Source: Candidatus Desulfaltia sp. (GTDB taxonomy: Bacteria; Desulfobacterota; Desulfobacteria; Desulfobacterales; ETH-SRB1). From it: a stretch of DNA of 64,000 nucleotides. Location of the stretch: assembly GCA_030656555.1 (NCBI GenBank), contig JAUSPN010000049.1, positions 62,001 to 126,000 of the forward strand. The letters run 5' to 3'. The position numbers and the translations under genes were made by a program. Positions 18,674 to 28,010 of the stretch are shown here, in pieces. Within the stretch, counting starts at the first letter, position 1; every line of letters begins with the position of its first letter. The notes beneath the pieces are model-generated. The model did not search any database. It was not told the origin of the DNA and saw only the letters and a list, made by a program, of their open reading frames with translations.

Positions 18674-20175
18674 TTTATTTGGCTCCTTAGTGATGTTGCA
18701 ACTTTCTTTAAATTATTGCTTGCATACTTATCTTTTCCAACCTTATTTAAAGCTGCTGCTGCTCTTTTTGTGCCAATTGCCCCTAATGCCTGAGCAGCTT
18801 TTCGTCGTATAATCATGTCTTCATCCTTATTCAGCAAAATATCAGAAAGATTCTTGATAGCGATTGCGGCCTTGGTGGTGCCAGCGGCAATAATACATTT
18901 TTTCTTTAGTTCATCATCTAAGAATTCATAAAATTCAGATTCCAGAAAGTTAGCCAATAATTGGTGTGCTTTTGCATTTTTTGAGTTAGACAAAAAATCA
19001 AATAACTCATTAGCTTCGCCGTCGTAGAACAAGATACCTTGAATGTGGCCAGAATCATCGGAATATTGCTCAAAAAAATCATTTAATACATCTATTGCTG
19101 CATCTCCGCCGATGGAGATTATTATCCTGAGCAAATTAGCGTAATCTTCATCATCAAGATTTTCTAAAAGCAAAAATTCCGCTTTTTTAAGCACATCATC
19201 TAATCTGCACATAGATAAAACAAAAACTATATGATCTGATAAAATGGAATTATTGTAATTGTGTAATAATGTGCCAAAAAGTTCATCCAGAAAAGATTTG
19301 TCTCCAGTATTTTGATATTTTTGCATGAAAAAATCAATGGCTACACTTTTTATCTCTTCTTCTTCTTCAAAATCAAACTCCTTTTCCATAACAAATGGAA
19401 ATGAAAGCACCTTGCCCAAAATTTCTGAGGCCTGTTTATCATCGATGCGTGAAAGAGAATCCACAATATCAAATATTTGGTAATAGTCATCTTGTGTAAT
19501 AATCTTATCCCATATATTGTCTAACACCCCCATTTCCAATAAGTATTGCGCCAACTCACCCGCTTCTTTTCTAACTTCTCCTTTGCGATCATGTTTTCCT
19601 ACTGCCTGAACTGGTCCAACAGCATAAATACCGAAGCGTTTTTTGTGATCTCGTATAAATTTTATTCCTGCCAAACGATTCATTTCGCTTTTATCCTTTA
19701 ACAAATCAAGGATATATTGAATTGGTTCATCTTCGTCCAAAAAGTAAAGCGTTTTTGCTGCCTCGAGTCTGACGTTATGCCATTTGTCTGATAGCAAAGG
19801 ATAAATATTTTCAACCACATTTATATCTGCAATCTCCCGTAATGATCTAAGTACTGCCTCGCGGACATAGCGACTGTCATCATTTAATGCTTTCGTCAAA
19901 ATGCTAATCGATTTACTGTTTTTAATGCCAGCCAACTTACTTACTACAGCATATCTGATAATTTCACGTTCATTGTTAATCATTTTATAAAAAAGTCCTA
20001 TGTTTCGGCTATCATTAGTCTGGAATTTGAGAATACCACAATATTTTACGAAAGTATCACGGTCGCGAAGCAAATTGCAGATGTTTTCAGGGCTGTATTT
20101 TTTGTTTGAATCTGAATACCATGACATCACCACAAACTTATCACTGTATTTCTTCAGCGTTGTTCTAAAACTCAT
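18670..20175 (-). CDS. HEAT-repeat protein
   Basis: Repeats such as LTKALNDDSRYVREAVLRSLREIADINVVENIYPLLSDKWHNVRLEAAKTLYFL and IIRRKAAQALGAIGTKRAAAALNKVG. Confidence 0.8.
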   Translation of the reverse strand: MSFRTTLKKYSDKFVVMSWYSDSNKKYSPENICNLLRDRDTFVKYCGILKFQTNDSRNIGLFYKMINNEREIIRYAVVSKLAGIKNSKSISILTKALNDDSRYVREAVLRSLREIADINVVENIYPLLSDKWHNVRLEAAKTLYFLDEDEPIQYILDLLKDKSEMNRLAGIKFIRDHKKRFGIYAVGPVQAVGKHDRKGEVRKEAGELAQYLLEMGVLDNIWDKIITQDDYYQIFDIVDSLSRIDDKQASEILGKVLSFPFVMEKEFDFEEEEEIKSVAIDFFMQKYQNTGDKSFLDELFGTLLHNYNNSILSDHIVFVLSMCRLDDVLKKAEFLLLENLDDEDYANLLRIIISIGGDAAIDVLNDFFEQYSDDSGHIQGILFYDGEANELFDFLSNSKNAKAHQLLANFLESEFYEFLDDELKKKCIIAAGTTKAAIAIKNLSDILLNKDEDMIIRRKAAQALGAIGTKRAAAALNKVGKDKYASNNLKKVATSLRSQIK

Positions 20176-20267
20176 TACTCAACTCCTTAATAAAATTCTA
20201 TGTTTGAAATATGACGGAAAGTGGAAAGCTCACCTCCCGCCATTAGTGGCAGCCACATTCTATGGCT

Positions 20268-20945
20268 TCATCTAAAGCAGTATTCCGCCAATCGTTTATT
20301 TTTCTTTTGGTTACAATGGGCACACAAAACTTGAAGATTATCGACAGATTTGCTCGTTCCTTTTCTGCTAAAGGGTAAAATATGGTCAATATGAAAGACA
20401 AAACCATCCTTCTTTTGAACATCACTCGGCACAGGACAATTAGGATTTTCACAGACCCCACCATTTTTCTCAAATCGGTCTAATATAATCTTTTGAAGAT
20501 CTATCGGTATCCTTCTCCTTCGTTTTGAATCACTGTATCTTTTACCTTTTTTGAGACCACTTATAAATTTTATAATTGTATCGAATTCAGCCTTTTCACA
20601 TAATCGCCATTGTTGGTCATGCGATTGATTCTTGGCAGAAGAAATATTCAGAAATGGTTGTTCTGACTCTGGTTTATACATTTTAAATTCTTTGTTTAGC
20701 ATCAATAACGCCCATCTTTTTCTATTCAGGTGCATATAGAAGACTTTTTGTCTATCGTGATATACCTGAAGACCATCATCGGTCTTCATATCTACTATAA
20801 GCAGATCGTTTTTTTCACCAAGCTCCCATAATTGTTTAAGAAAAGAGACAAGTTCTCTTAAAAGTTGAGGCTCAGGTTTATGTAATTGTGCCAAGACTCT
20901 AAGAGTGTCGGAATGGCGTTTTGTTGTTTTTCGATAGGCTTTCAT
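20268..20945 (-). CDS. HNH endonuclease with novel N-terminal region
   Basis: CENPNCPVPSDVQKKDGFVFHIDHILPFSRKGTSKSVDNLQVLCAHCNQKKNKR. Internal Met chosen because of upstream GGAGGACAATAAG; ORF extends to 21020. Confidence 0.85.
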   Translation of the reverse strand: MKAYRKTTKRHSDTLRVLAQLHKPEPQLLRELVSFLKQLWELGEKNDLLIVDMKTDDGLQVYHDRQKVFYMHLNRKRWALLMLNKEFKMYKPESEQPFLNISSAKNQSHDQQWRLCEKAEFDTIIKFISGLKKGKRYSDSKRRRRIPIDLQKIILDRFEKNGGVCENPNCPVPSDVQKKDGFVFHIDHILPFSRKGTSKSVDNLQVLCAHCNQKKNKRLAEYCFR

Positions 20946-21636
20946 CCTTATTGTCCTCCAAACGTGCCGTTCAGTAGCTGATGCAACATAAGAGACATTC
21001 TCAATATTTAAAATTATCAATCATCAGCAACATAAAGCAAGGCCGCCGCGGGGCGAACCATTAAGTGTAAAGATTAAATTCAATGATATTAGCTATTCTT
21101 GGATTAAATTTTGATTTGTTTTGCATGGTAACATATCATAATTGTTTATGAAAAAGCAAGATAATCACCAAAAACCACGAAAACTGCTGGATCAGGTGCG
21201 TTGACGCCTTAAGGGACTAAACTTATCAACTTATTTAACGGTTAGTGAATATTTGTTAGCTTCTTGCCTCGAATTACTGATTTACCGACCTTGCCTGTGC
21301 AATGCACGCAGACAGGTGGCCTGTACCGACGTGTCGGCAATGATATTCTGCAAAAACTTTGTCAGTGGGCTAGCAACCATGGATCAAGCAGGGAAGCCCC
21401 GCTGATTTCAATGCCTTATGAATAGATTAAGCCTATTTTTTTGGTTTAGCCAATAATATCATGACAACGTTCCATATTAAGAAACTGTTAACGAATATTT
21501 TTTAACATAAAATCATGTCCGAAAAAAGGTTTTCCATTCCGCAATATGGAACATCTTTATGCTATGATGCGATAAAGCAGGGTTAAGCCAAAACCTTTAG
21601 AAAGGTATAATGTTTATCAAACAATAGGAGGAAAAT

Positions 21637-22443
21637 ATGATTAAGCGTTTCAGTATGATAGTGGTGTTGTGCGTAATATTTGTTTTCAACTATAATAGCG
21701 TTTATGCTGCATCTTTATCACCATACGGAAAGTTTGAATGGTCGGACAATGTCCTCGATGTTTTTAGAAAATTAAAAGAGATTAAAACAATCAAGGAGAT
21801 ATCTATTAAAGGACCAGACAGCTTTGACAGGGTAAATGCTGTTGGAAAATCAGAAGATGATCTTAAAGCTGGAATTACAGATTTTGTTGCGAAAGGAGCC
21901 AAGGGGTGGAGATTCAGCGAGTATAATAAGGAAGTTGTTCTTAAGGATGGCAAGAAGAGCCTCTATCATGTCAGAGCAATTAATCTAAAGGCACAACCAA
22001 TAATTCTTGTTGGAATTCCATACAGGATTTCATTCAACTTTGTGCAAGTTCCCGGATATGTTTTAAATAATTATGACAAGACTATTAAAATTGATATAAA
22101 CGGGAAGAAAATTCTGTTTCTTTCCCAGTTTAAGAGCATTAATCTCACTCCGATTGATAATGAACTGGCTGAAGCATTTCATCAGAAACTATTCGATGTC
22201 ATAAGGAAGAAGTATCCAGTGTTAAAAGATGTCTTTGGACATGAATGGGATGGAAAACCAAATTCTATGGCATCCTACTATTCAGAAGATGGTGATTATT
22301 CTTTTGGATTCTTTCCAGACAAACAGGAACCTGGAATGGAATATACGAACTCGTTCCAGTCGGTAGAGAAAATTTATAATAGCCACAAAAACAATATCTT
22401 GTCACAAGAAAACAAGAATAACGACTCTTCGTCAGGACTTTAA
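21637..22443 (+). CDS. secreted protein of unknown function
   Basis: Signal peptide MIKRFSMIVVLCVIFVFNYNSVYAA; RBS AGGAGG upstream. Confidence 0.7.
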   Translation: MIKRFSMIVVLCVIFVFNYNSVYAASLSPYGKFEWSDNVLDVFRKLKEIKTIKEISIKGPDSFDRVNAVGKSEDDLKAGITDFVAKGAKGWRFSEYNKEVVLKDGKKSLYHVRAINLKAQPIILVGIPYRISFNFVQVPGYVLNNYDKTIKIDINGKKILFLSQFKSINLTPIDNELAEAFHQKLFDVIRKKYPVLKDVFGHEWDGKPNSMASYYSEDGDYSFGFFPDKQEPGMEYTNSFQSVEKIYNSHKNNILSQENKNNDSSSGL

Positions 22444-22554
22444 TCCACAGATTACACAGATTTTTCTGCCTGTGCGTGTCCGCGCGAAGACAGGCGTGAG
22501 TTATTGAGTTAAATTCCCCGAAGATTGTTTCATTTAGATTGCGAAAATCAGATG

Positions 22555-22590
22555 CGCGATACCCCGTAGCTTGCTGCGGGGTAGTTCATT
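22555..22590. repeat. hairpin of the CCCCGTAGCTTGCTGCGGGG type
   Basis: TACCCCGTAGCTTGCTGCGGGGTA; same hairpin motif in the repeats at 34071-34190 and 51495-51528. Confidence 0.6.
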
Positions 22591-22659
22591 GGGACGAGGG
22601 AAGTAATTGGGGCGCCACACGGAAGGATAAGGAGTTTACCGCCGGTTATCGTAGCGTTT

Positions 22660-23355
22660 TTGCTGGAAAAAACTGAGGAGCTTTTAATGCAGATTAATAA
22701 TAACGGTTTTCATGGCAAGCTTTGTATGTCAGAAAGTATGCTTGAATTTATAAGATTAAAAAATGATAAGGAACTCAAGGTTGGCGACCTTATCTCCTTT
22801 AATCTTTCTATATACTTTGATCGTTACGCAGAAACCGATTGCCATGTTCCTCTTCTAAAGCACACAATCTATGACTTATACGAGATACGATTCAGGCCGA
22901 TTCAAAGATATTATAATGACCAGCATAAGAATTGTTATCACTACCTGATTGAGATATTTCCCAATTTGTTGCTGTTCCATTTTAACTGGCTGAAACAATA
23001 TGAGCAGTACCTGCAAGTCGGTAAATGGTACGAAGGCTTTGGAAATCTATCAAACTGTGGTGATCCGTCCGAAGAGAATTCTTTTGTAAAAGCGGCTGAT
23101 ATTAACAAGATTAAACATACTTGCAGGCTGGAACAAATTCTTGTCAACCAGATTTATCAGAAATGTTTTGAAGAATGGAACCGGCAAATATCAGAAAGCC
23201 CGGATTATCAGGGCGTCTTAAACCGGTTAGGCTATCCTGATAAGATAAATGAATTCCGGCAAAATATAGACAAACAACAAAGAGGAACAAAAGAGATAGA
23301 ATCTACAGCCATTAATGAAAATTATCAGGATTTGGTTTTGTGTTTTAACTTATGA
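22660..23355 (+). CDS. hypothetical protein
   Basis: 231-aa ORF; no recognised family. Confidence 0.5.
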   Translation: MLEKTEELLMQINNNGFHGKLCMSESMLEFIRLKNDKELKVGDLISFNLSIYFDRYAETDCHVPLLKHTIYDLYEIRFRPIQRYYNDQHKNCYHYLIEIFPNLLLFHFNWLKQYEQYLQVGKWYEGFGNLSNCGDPSEENSFVKAADINKIKHTCRLEQILVNQIYQKCFEEWNRQISESPDYQGVLNRLGYPDKINEFRQNIDKQQRGTKEIESTAINENYQDLVLCFNL

Positions 23356-23457
23356 TATTAGGAACATGCTTTGAATGGGAAAACCCGGCTACAGTGGAAA
23401 CCATAAAAGACAAGCTGGCAGAAATTAATTATCCTTCAAAATAAGGGATAATATATG

Positions 23458-24612
23458 TTATGGTCGGCGCTTATCTTTTAAAATGTGGTTTGAGATAACT
23501 ATCCTCTGTATTTCCGAAGTGCCTTCGTAAATGGTAAAAACCCGTGCATCCCTGAAAAAACGTTCCACCGGATATTCTTTTATATAGCCGTATCCGCCGT
23601 GTATCTGAAGCGCCTTTGCGGTAACACGGTTTACCATTTCAGAGGCAAAAAGCTTTGCCATAGAAGCCTGGACTGTATATTTTTCGCCTCTGTCTTTCAT
23701 TGCTGCAGCAGAAAACATCAACTGTCTGGCAGCTTCGATTTCCGTGGCCATATCCGCAATCATCCATCGCAGCCCCTGGAATTTGGAAATCGGCTGGCCG
23801 AACTGCTCCCTTTCTTTTGAATATTGCACCGCTGCATCTAAAGCAGCCTGGGCTACTCCGACAGACTGGGCGGCAATTCCTATGCGTCCGCCGTCAATGC
23901 CTGTCATGGCTATCCTAAAACCCTCTCCTTCTTTACCAAGCATGTCTTTAACGGGTACGCGGCAATCTTCAAATATAAGATCTGTTGTATCAGAGGCGCA
24001 CAGCCCCATTTTGTTTTCCGTTTTGCCGACTATTAACCCTGGGGTTTCCTTTTTTACCAGAAATGCGCTTATACCCTTGTGCTGTTTACTTGCATCGGTA
24101 ACCGCCGTAACAATAACAACTCCGGAATTCTTGCCGGAAGTAATAAAACGTTTTGTCCCGTTTAAAATATAAAAATCACCGTCACGCACGGCATTGGTTT
24201 TCTGGCTGACAGGATCGGAACCTGCATTTGGTTCGGTAAGGGCAAAGGCGCCTATGATTATACCGGCTGCAAGCGGTTTTAAAAATCTTTCTTTCTGGTC
24301 TTTGGTTCCGGATTTATATATGCTTTCACAGACAATGGAGTTTTGCACAGACATCACAACCGCTGTTGATGCGCATGAATAGGCTATTTCTGAAAGGGCC
24401 AGCACATAAGCCACGGTGTCTGTGCCTGCACCGTTATACTCGGGAGGTATCATCATTCCCATGAGTCCCAGCTCTCCCATCTGCTTCAGGTTTTCAGCAG
24501 GAAACTCTTTGGTCTGATCACGCTTCATAGCTGTGGGGCTTACAACATTTCTTGAAAAGTCCCTGACCATAGCCTGGATCATTAGTTGATCTTCAGTAAG
24601 TTGAAATGACAT
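23458..24612 (-). CDS. acyl-CoA dehydrogenase
   Basis: [106 protein letters not shown]. Confidence 0.95.
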   Translation of the reverse strand: MSFQLTEDQLMIQAMVRDFSRNVVSPTAMKRDQTKEFPAENLKQMGELGLMGMMIPPEYNGAGTDTVAYVLALSEIAYSCASTAVVMSVQNSIVCESIYKSGTKDQKERFLKPLAAGIIIGAFALTEPNAGSDPVSQKTNAVRDGDFYILNGTKRFITSGKNSGVVIVTAVTDASKQHKGISAFLVKKETPGLIVGKTENKMGLCASDTTDLIFEDCRVPVKDMLGKEGEGFRIAMTGIDGGRIGIAAQSVGVAQAALDAAVQYSKEREQFGQPISKFQGLRWMIADMATEIEAARQLMFSAAAMKDRGEKYTVQASMAKLFASEMVNRVTAKALQIHGGYGYIKEYPVERFFRDARVFTIYEGTSEIQRIVISNHILKDKRRP

Positions 24613-24695
24613 GGAATTTTCGCCTTTCCCCGCTCAAGGTCCGGGACATTGGACTTTCCGTTCATCAAAATTAATAATCTCGTAACACCTATTTT

Positions 24696-24909
24696 ATATT
24701 CACCGCAGAGCCGCAGAGGACGCAAAGAAGTTTATTTTTTTTAAATTGTCGTGAGAGGCGACAATTTAAAAGCTAAGCTGTCTGATATAAATGCAATATA
24801 TCCTCGATATGACAATTTTACTAATGAGTTTCTTTTTGTTTTCCGTCCTCTCAACGGAAAACAAAAAACTTTTCATCTTTGCGTTCTTTGCGTCTCGGCG
24901 GTGAGATAT
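24696..24909. repeat. composite intergenic inverted repeat with two internal hairpins carrying complementary 7-nt loops
   Basis: Outer arms TATATTCACCGCAGAGCCGCAGAGGACGCAAAGAAG and CATCTTTGCGTTCTTTGCGTCTCGGCGGTGAGATATA (imperfect); hairpin 24739-24771 loop TGAGAGG; hairpin 24833-24867 loop CCTCTCA. Confidence 0.85.
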
Positions 24910-24969
24910 ATTTTTCTTGTTTATCCTGCTTGCCCGCCTATCTCTGGAGGGTTATCCCGTCAGGTCTTT

Positions 24970-25521
24970 TTATTGCCCGTAGATAACAACTATAAGTTCC
25001 GCATCTTTCTTCCCGATATTTCTTAACATATGTTTTATCCCGGAATTAAAATGAAGGGAATCATTTTTGCTTAGCGTGTTGACATTATCTCCGACTATAA
25101 CTTCGATTTTACCCGACAGCACATAAACAAACTCTTCTCCCTCATGCTGATATTCCACTCCCTTATGATTCTGCATTGCGTCAATAATAACCCGAAAAGC
25201 TTTCAGGTGCTTATTTTCAGCGCCTGGTGTCAGGGTCGTATAAGCATAATTATCCGTTCGTTTGCTATATGCCTTTATCCGTTTCTTTAATTTATCTTCC
25301 TGCTCCTTTAATAAAAGCCCTGAATCGATTTGTAAAGTTCGTGCGATCCGCAGAATAGTGCCGACAGGAGGAATCACCTTGCCGGCTTCCAGCTTTTTGA
25401 GGTAATCGACGGAACATCCGGTTTCATTGGCAACAAAATCAAGGGTAATCTTTTTTGCCGTCCGGGCCTTCTTTATTTTTTCCCCTATCGGAATAACCGT
25501 ATCAGCCTTTTTTATTGGCAT
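24970..25521 (-). CDS. XRE HTH-cupin regulator
   Basis: IGEKIKKARTAKKITLDFVANETGCSVDYLKKLEAGKVIPPVGTILRIART plus cupin EYQHEGEEFVYVLSGKIEVIVGDNVNTLSKNDSLHFNSGIKHMLRN. Confidence 0.9.
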   Translation of the reverse strand: MPIKKADTVIPIGEKIKKARTAKKITLDFVANETGCSVDYLKKLEAGKVIPPVGTILRIARTLQIDSGLLLKEQEDKLKKRIKAYSKRTDNYAYTTLTPGAENKHLKAFRVIIDAMQNHKGVEYQHEGEEFVYVLSGKIEVIVGDNVNTLSKNDSLHFNSGIKHMLRNIGKKDAELIVVIYGQ

Positions 25522-25530
25522 AATATCTCC

Positions 25531-26382
25531 TTATTTATATTCGTAGAACCCGCGTCCTGTTTTTCTGCCAAGCCATCCGGCCTCAACATATTTTCTGAGC
25601 AGCGGGCAGGGACGGTACTTTGAATCTTTAAATCCATTATAAAGTGTTTCCATTATGGCAAGACATGTATCCAGCCCAATAAGATCAGCCAGAGCCAGGG
25701 GCCCCATTGGATGATTCATCCCAAGTTTCATTACAGTGTCAATATCCTCCCTGGTTCCAACTCCATGATATATACAGAAAACAGCTTCGTTAATCATCGG
25801 CATGAGGATTCTATTGGCAATAAAACCCGGATAATCGTTTGACTCGGCTTGTGTTTTGCCGAATTTTTCAGCCAGATCCCAGGTTGTTTTAAATGTTTCT
25901 TCAGAAGTCGCCAGCCCACGTATGATTTCAACCAGCTTCATAATCGGCACAGGATTCATAAAATGCATGCCTATTATTTTCTCCGGCCGTTTTGTCTGCG
26001 CCGCAATCCGGCCTATGGGAATGGAGGAGGTGTTAGTTGCTAATATAACATCAGGCGCACAGATTTTATCCAGATTTTGAAAAATCTGAAACTTAAGCAA
26101 TTCATTTTCAGTGGCAGCCTCAACAACAAAGTCGGCCGTTTCCATTTCCTTTAACTCAACGCAGGTCTTGATACGTCCTAAAACAGCTTCCTTCTCATCG
26201 GCGGTCATTCGCCCCTTGTCAACATTCCGGCTTAAAATTTTTTTAATAGTCGCAAGCCCGCGATCAATAAATTCTGTTTTAATGTCATTCATAATAACAT
26301 TAAAACCATTCATCGCCGCAACCTGAGCAATGCCGCCACCCATTTGACCCGCGCCTATAACGCCGATAGTTTTAATATTCAT
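25531..26382 (-). CDS. hbd: 3-hydroxybutyryl-CoA/3-hydroxyacyl-CoA dehydrogenase
   Basis: IGVIGAGQMGGGIAQVAAMNGFNV, LATNTSSIPIGRIAAQTKRPEKIIGMHFMNPVPIMKLVEIIRG, YPGFIANRILMPMINEA. Confidence 0.93.
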   Translation of the reverse strand: MNIKTIGVIGAGQMGGGIAQVAAMNGFNVIMNDIKTEFIDRGLATIKKILSRNVDKGRMTADEKEAVLGRIKTCVELKEMETADFVVEAATENELLKFQIFQNLDKICAPDVILATNTSSIPIGRIAAQTKRPEKIIGMHFMNPVPIMKLVEIIRGLATSEETFKTTWDLAEKFGKTQAESNDYPGFIANRILMPMINEAVFCIYHGVGTREDIDTVMKLGMNHPMGPLALADLIGLDTCLAIMETLYNGFKDSKYRPCPLLRKYVEAGWLGRKTGRGFYEYK

Positions 26383-26400
26383 AACAGACTCCTTTGTCTG

Positions 26401-26667
26401 TAACCGTTTACGGTTGTCGGTTTACAGTTCACGGTTTTTTTCAATGAACTATGCAACGATTTAAAACGGTTACCGGTTTACAGTTAACTGTTTACGGTTA
26501 ACCGGTAACTGCAAATCGTAAACTGTTACCAATAATTTATAAAGACGTACTGATAACCCGCAAGATTTTTTCCAAACTTCTAAATCTTCAAAAGAGGACC
26601 CCATAATTCTTTTCTACCTTCTGTTTTTTTTAACCGTGAACCGATAACTGTAAACCGTGAACGGTTA
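26401..26667. repeat. intergenic inverted and short-word repeats (AACCGTTTACGGTT / AACCGTGAACGGTTA)
   Basis: Arms TAACCGTTTACGGTTGTCGGTTTACAGTTCACGGTT (26401-26436) and AACCGTGAACCGATAACTGTAAACCGTGAACGGTTA (26632-26667), with more variants between. Confidence 0.75.
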
Positions 26668-26670
26668 TTT

Positions 26671-27846
26671 TTATCTATTAACAATCATTGCTACGGCTTC
26701 TCCACCGCCAAGGCAGAGAGAAACAAGCCCTGTGCTTTTATTCTGCTTTATCATTTCATGCAGCAGGGTTACAAGCAAGCGGCAGCCGCTTGCGCCGATG
26801 GGGTGACCCAATGCAACGCTGCCGCCATTTACATTGACAACGCCGGGATCAAGCTCAAGTTCGCGCAATATTGCCACAGTGGAACCGCTGAATGCTTCGT
26901 TTATTTCGTAAAGGTCAACATTGTTTTTATCAATGCCTTCTTTTTTCAGGCATTTTGGAATTGCCCATATGGGAGCCACCAGAACATATTTCATGTCAAT
27001 ACCAAAAGATGCCTGGGCGCCTATTGTCGCAATTATTTCACATCCAAGCTCTTTTGCCCTGTCTTTTGACATTACAACAACTGCTGCTGCTCCGTCGCTT
27101 ATAATCGATGCGTTTCCGGCTGTGCCGACACCATCTTTTTTAAAAGCGCCTTTCATCTTTGACAGCGATTCATAACCGGTTTCTCTGGGGCATTCATCCT
27201 GACTAAAAATGACGGGATCACCCTTTCGCTGTGGAATCTCCACAGGAACTATTTCATCTTTGAACCTGCCGGAATTTATAGCAGCAATGGCTCTTTGATA
27301 CGACTGGGCAGCGTATCTATCCTGGTCTTCACGGCTGACATTATATTTTTCCGAACAAAGTTCATTTGAAATTCCCATATGAAAATCGTTCACAATATCC
27401 CAAAGACCGTCATGAACCATGTGATCCTGTAGAATGCCGGGGCCCATGCGATACCCTGACCGGGCTTTTTCAAGATAATACGGAGCCATGCTCATGTTTT
27501 CCATCCCACCCGCGACCACAACATCCGCATCTCCTGTCTGAATCGCCTGAGCCGCAAGCATTACAGCTTTTAAGGCCGAACCGCAGACCTTGTTGACTGT
27601 AAAACATTCCACTTCCCATGGCATGCCTGCCTGAACCGCTGCCTGCCTGGCAGGATTCTGGCCGTAGCCGCATGGAAGCACCATCCCCATGATAACCTCA
27701 TTAACTTCATCTTTTTTAATTCCAGCTCTTTTGACAGCCTCTTCAATAACAATAGTGCCGAGTTTTGTCGCTCCAATCTCCTTTAATGCGCCATTAAAGT
27801 TGCCCAACGGAGTGCGCGCAGCGCTTACAATGACTGCTTCTTTCAT
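26671..27846 (-). CDS. acetyl-CoA acetyltransferase (thiolase)
   Basis: [78 protein letters not shown]. Confidence 0.95.
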   Translation of the reverse strand: MKEAVIVSAARTPLGNFNGALKEIGATKLGTIVIEEAVKRAGIKKDEVNEVIMGMVLPCGYGQNPARQAAVQAGMPWEVECFTVNKVCGSALKAVMLAAQAIQTGDADVVVAGGMENMSMAPYYLEKARSGYRMGPGILQDHMVHDGLWDIVNDFHMGISNELCSEKYNVSREDQDRYAAQSYQRAIAAINSGRFKDEIVPVEIPQRKGDPVIFSQDECPRETGYESLSKMKGAFKKDGVGTAGNASIISDGAAAVVVMSKDRAKELGCEIIATIGAQASFGIDMKYVLVAPIWAIPKCLKKEGIDKNNVDLYEINEAFSGSTVAILRELELDPGVVNVNGGSVALGHPIGASGCRLLVTLLHEMIKQNKSTGLVSLCLGGGEAVAMIVNR

Positions 27847-28010
27847 ATGTTTTTTCTCCTTTATTTGTAATAGTTCAGCACTAAGATACCAAAATTATGA
27901 TAATTCTTGCCTAATTCCCATACTCCAGCGTTAAAACCCAGACGGTATGAATTCCCACGCTGGAGCATGGGAACGAGAAACCGTGAACCGTGAACCGCTC
28001 AACCCAGGTT

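Noticed and set aside
15138-21020. One single WYL-hipBA-HNH-HEAT defence operon
   Set aside because: WYL and hipBA are on the plus strand, HNH/HEAT/small genes on the minus strand, with pseudogene debris between; kept as separate units.
21020-21636. Possible tRNA or ncRNA in the long intergenic region
   Set aside because: No cloverleaf or TPsiC-like GGTTCGAATCC motif found by eye; no clear conserved structure.
24751-25026. 91-aa plus-strand ORF
   Set aside because: Lies across the hairpin element and the end of the HTH-cupin gene; no protein features.
26401-26667. Possible CRISPR array
   Set aside because: Words are short, degenerate, in both orientations and irregularly spaced; no unique spacers and no cas genes.
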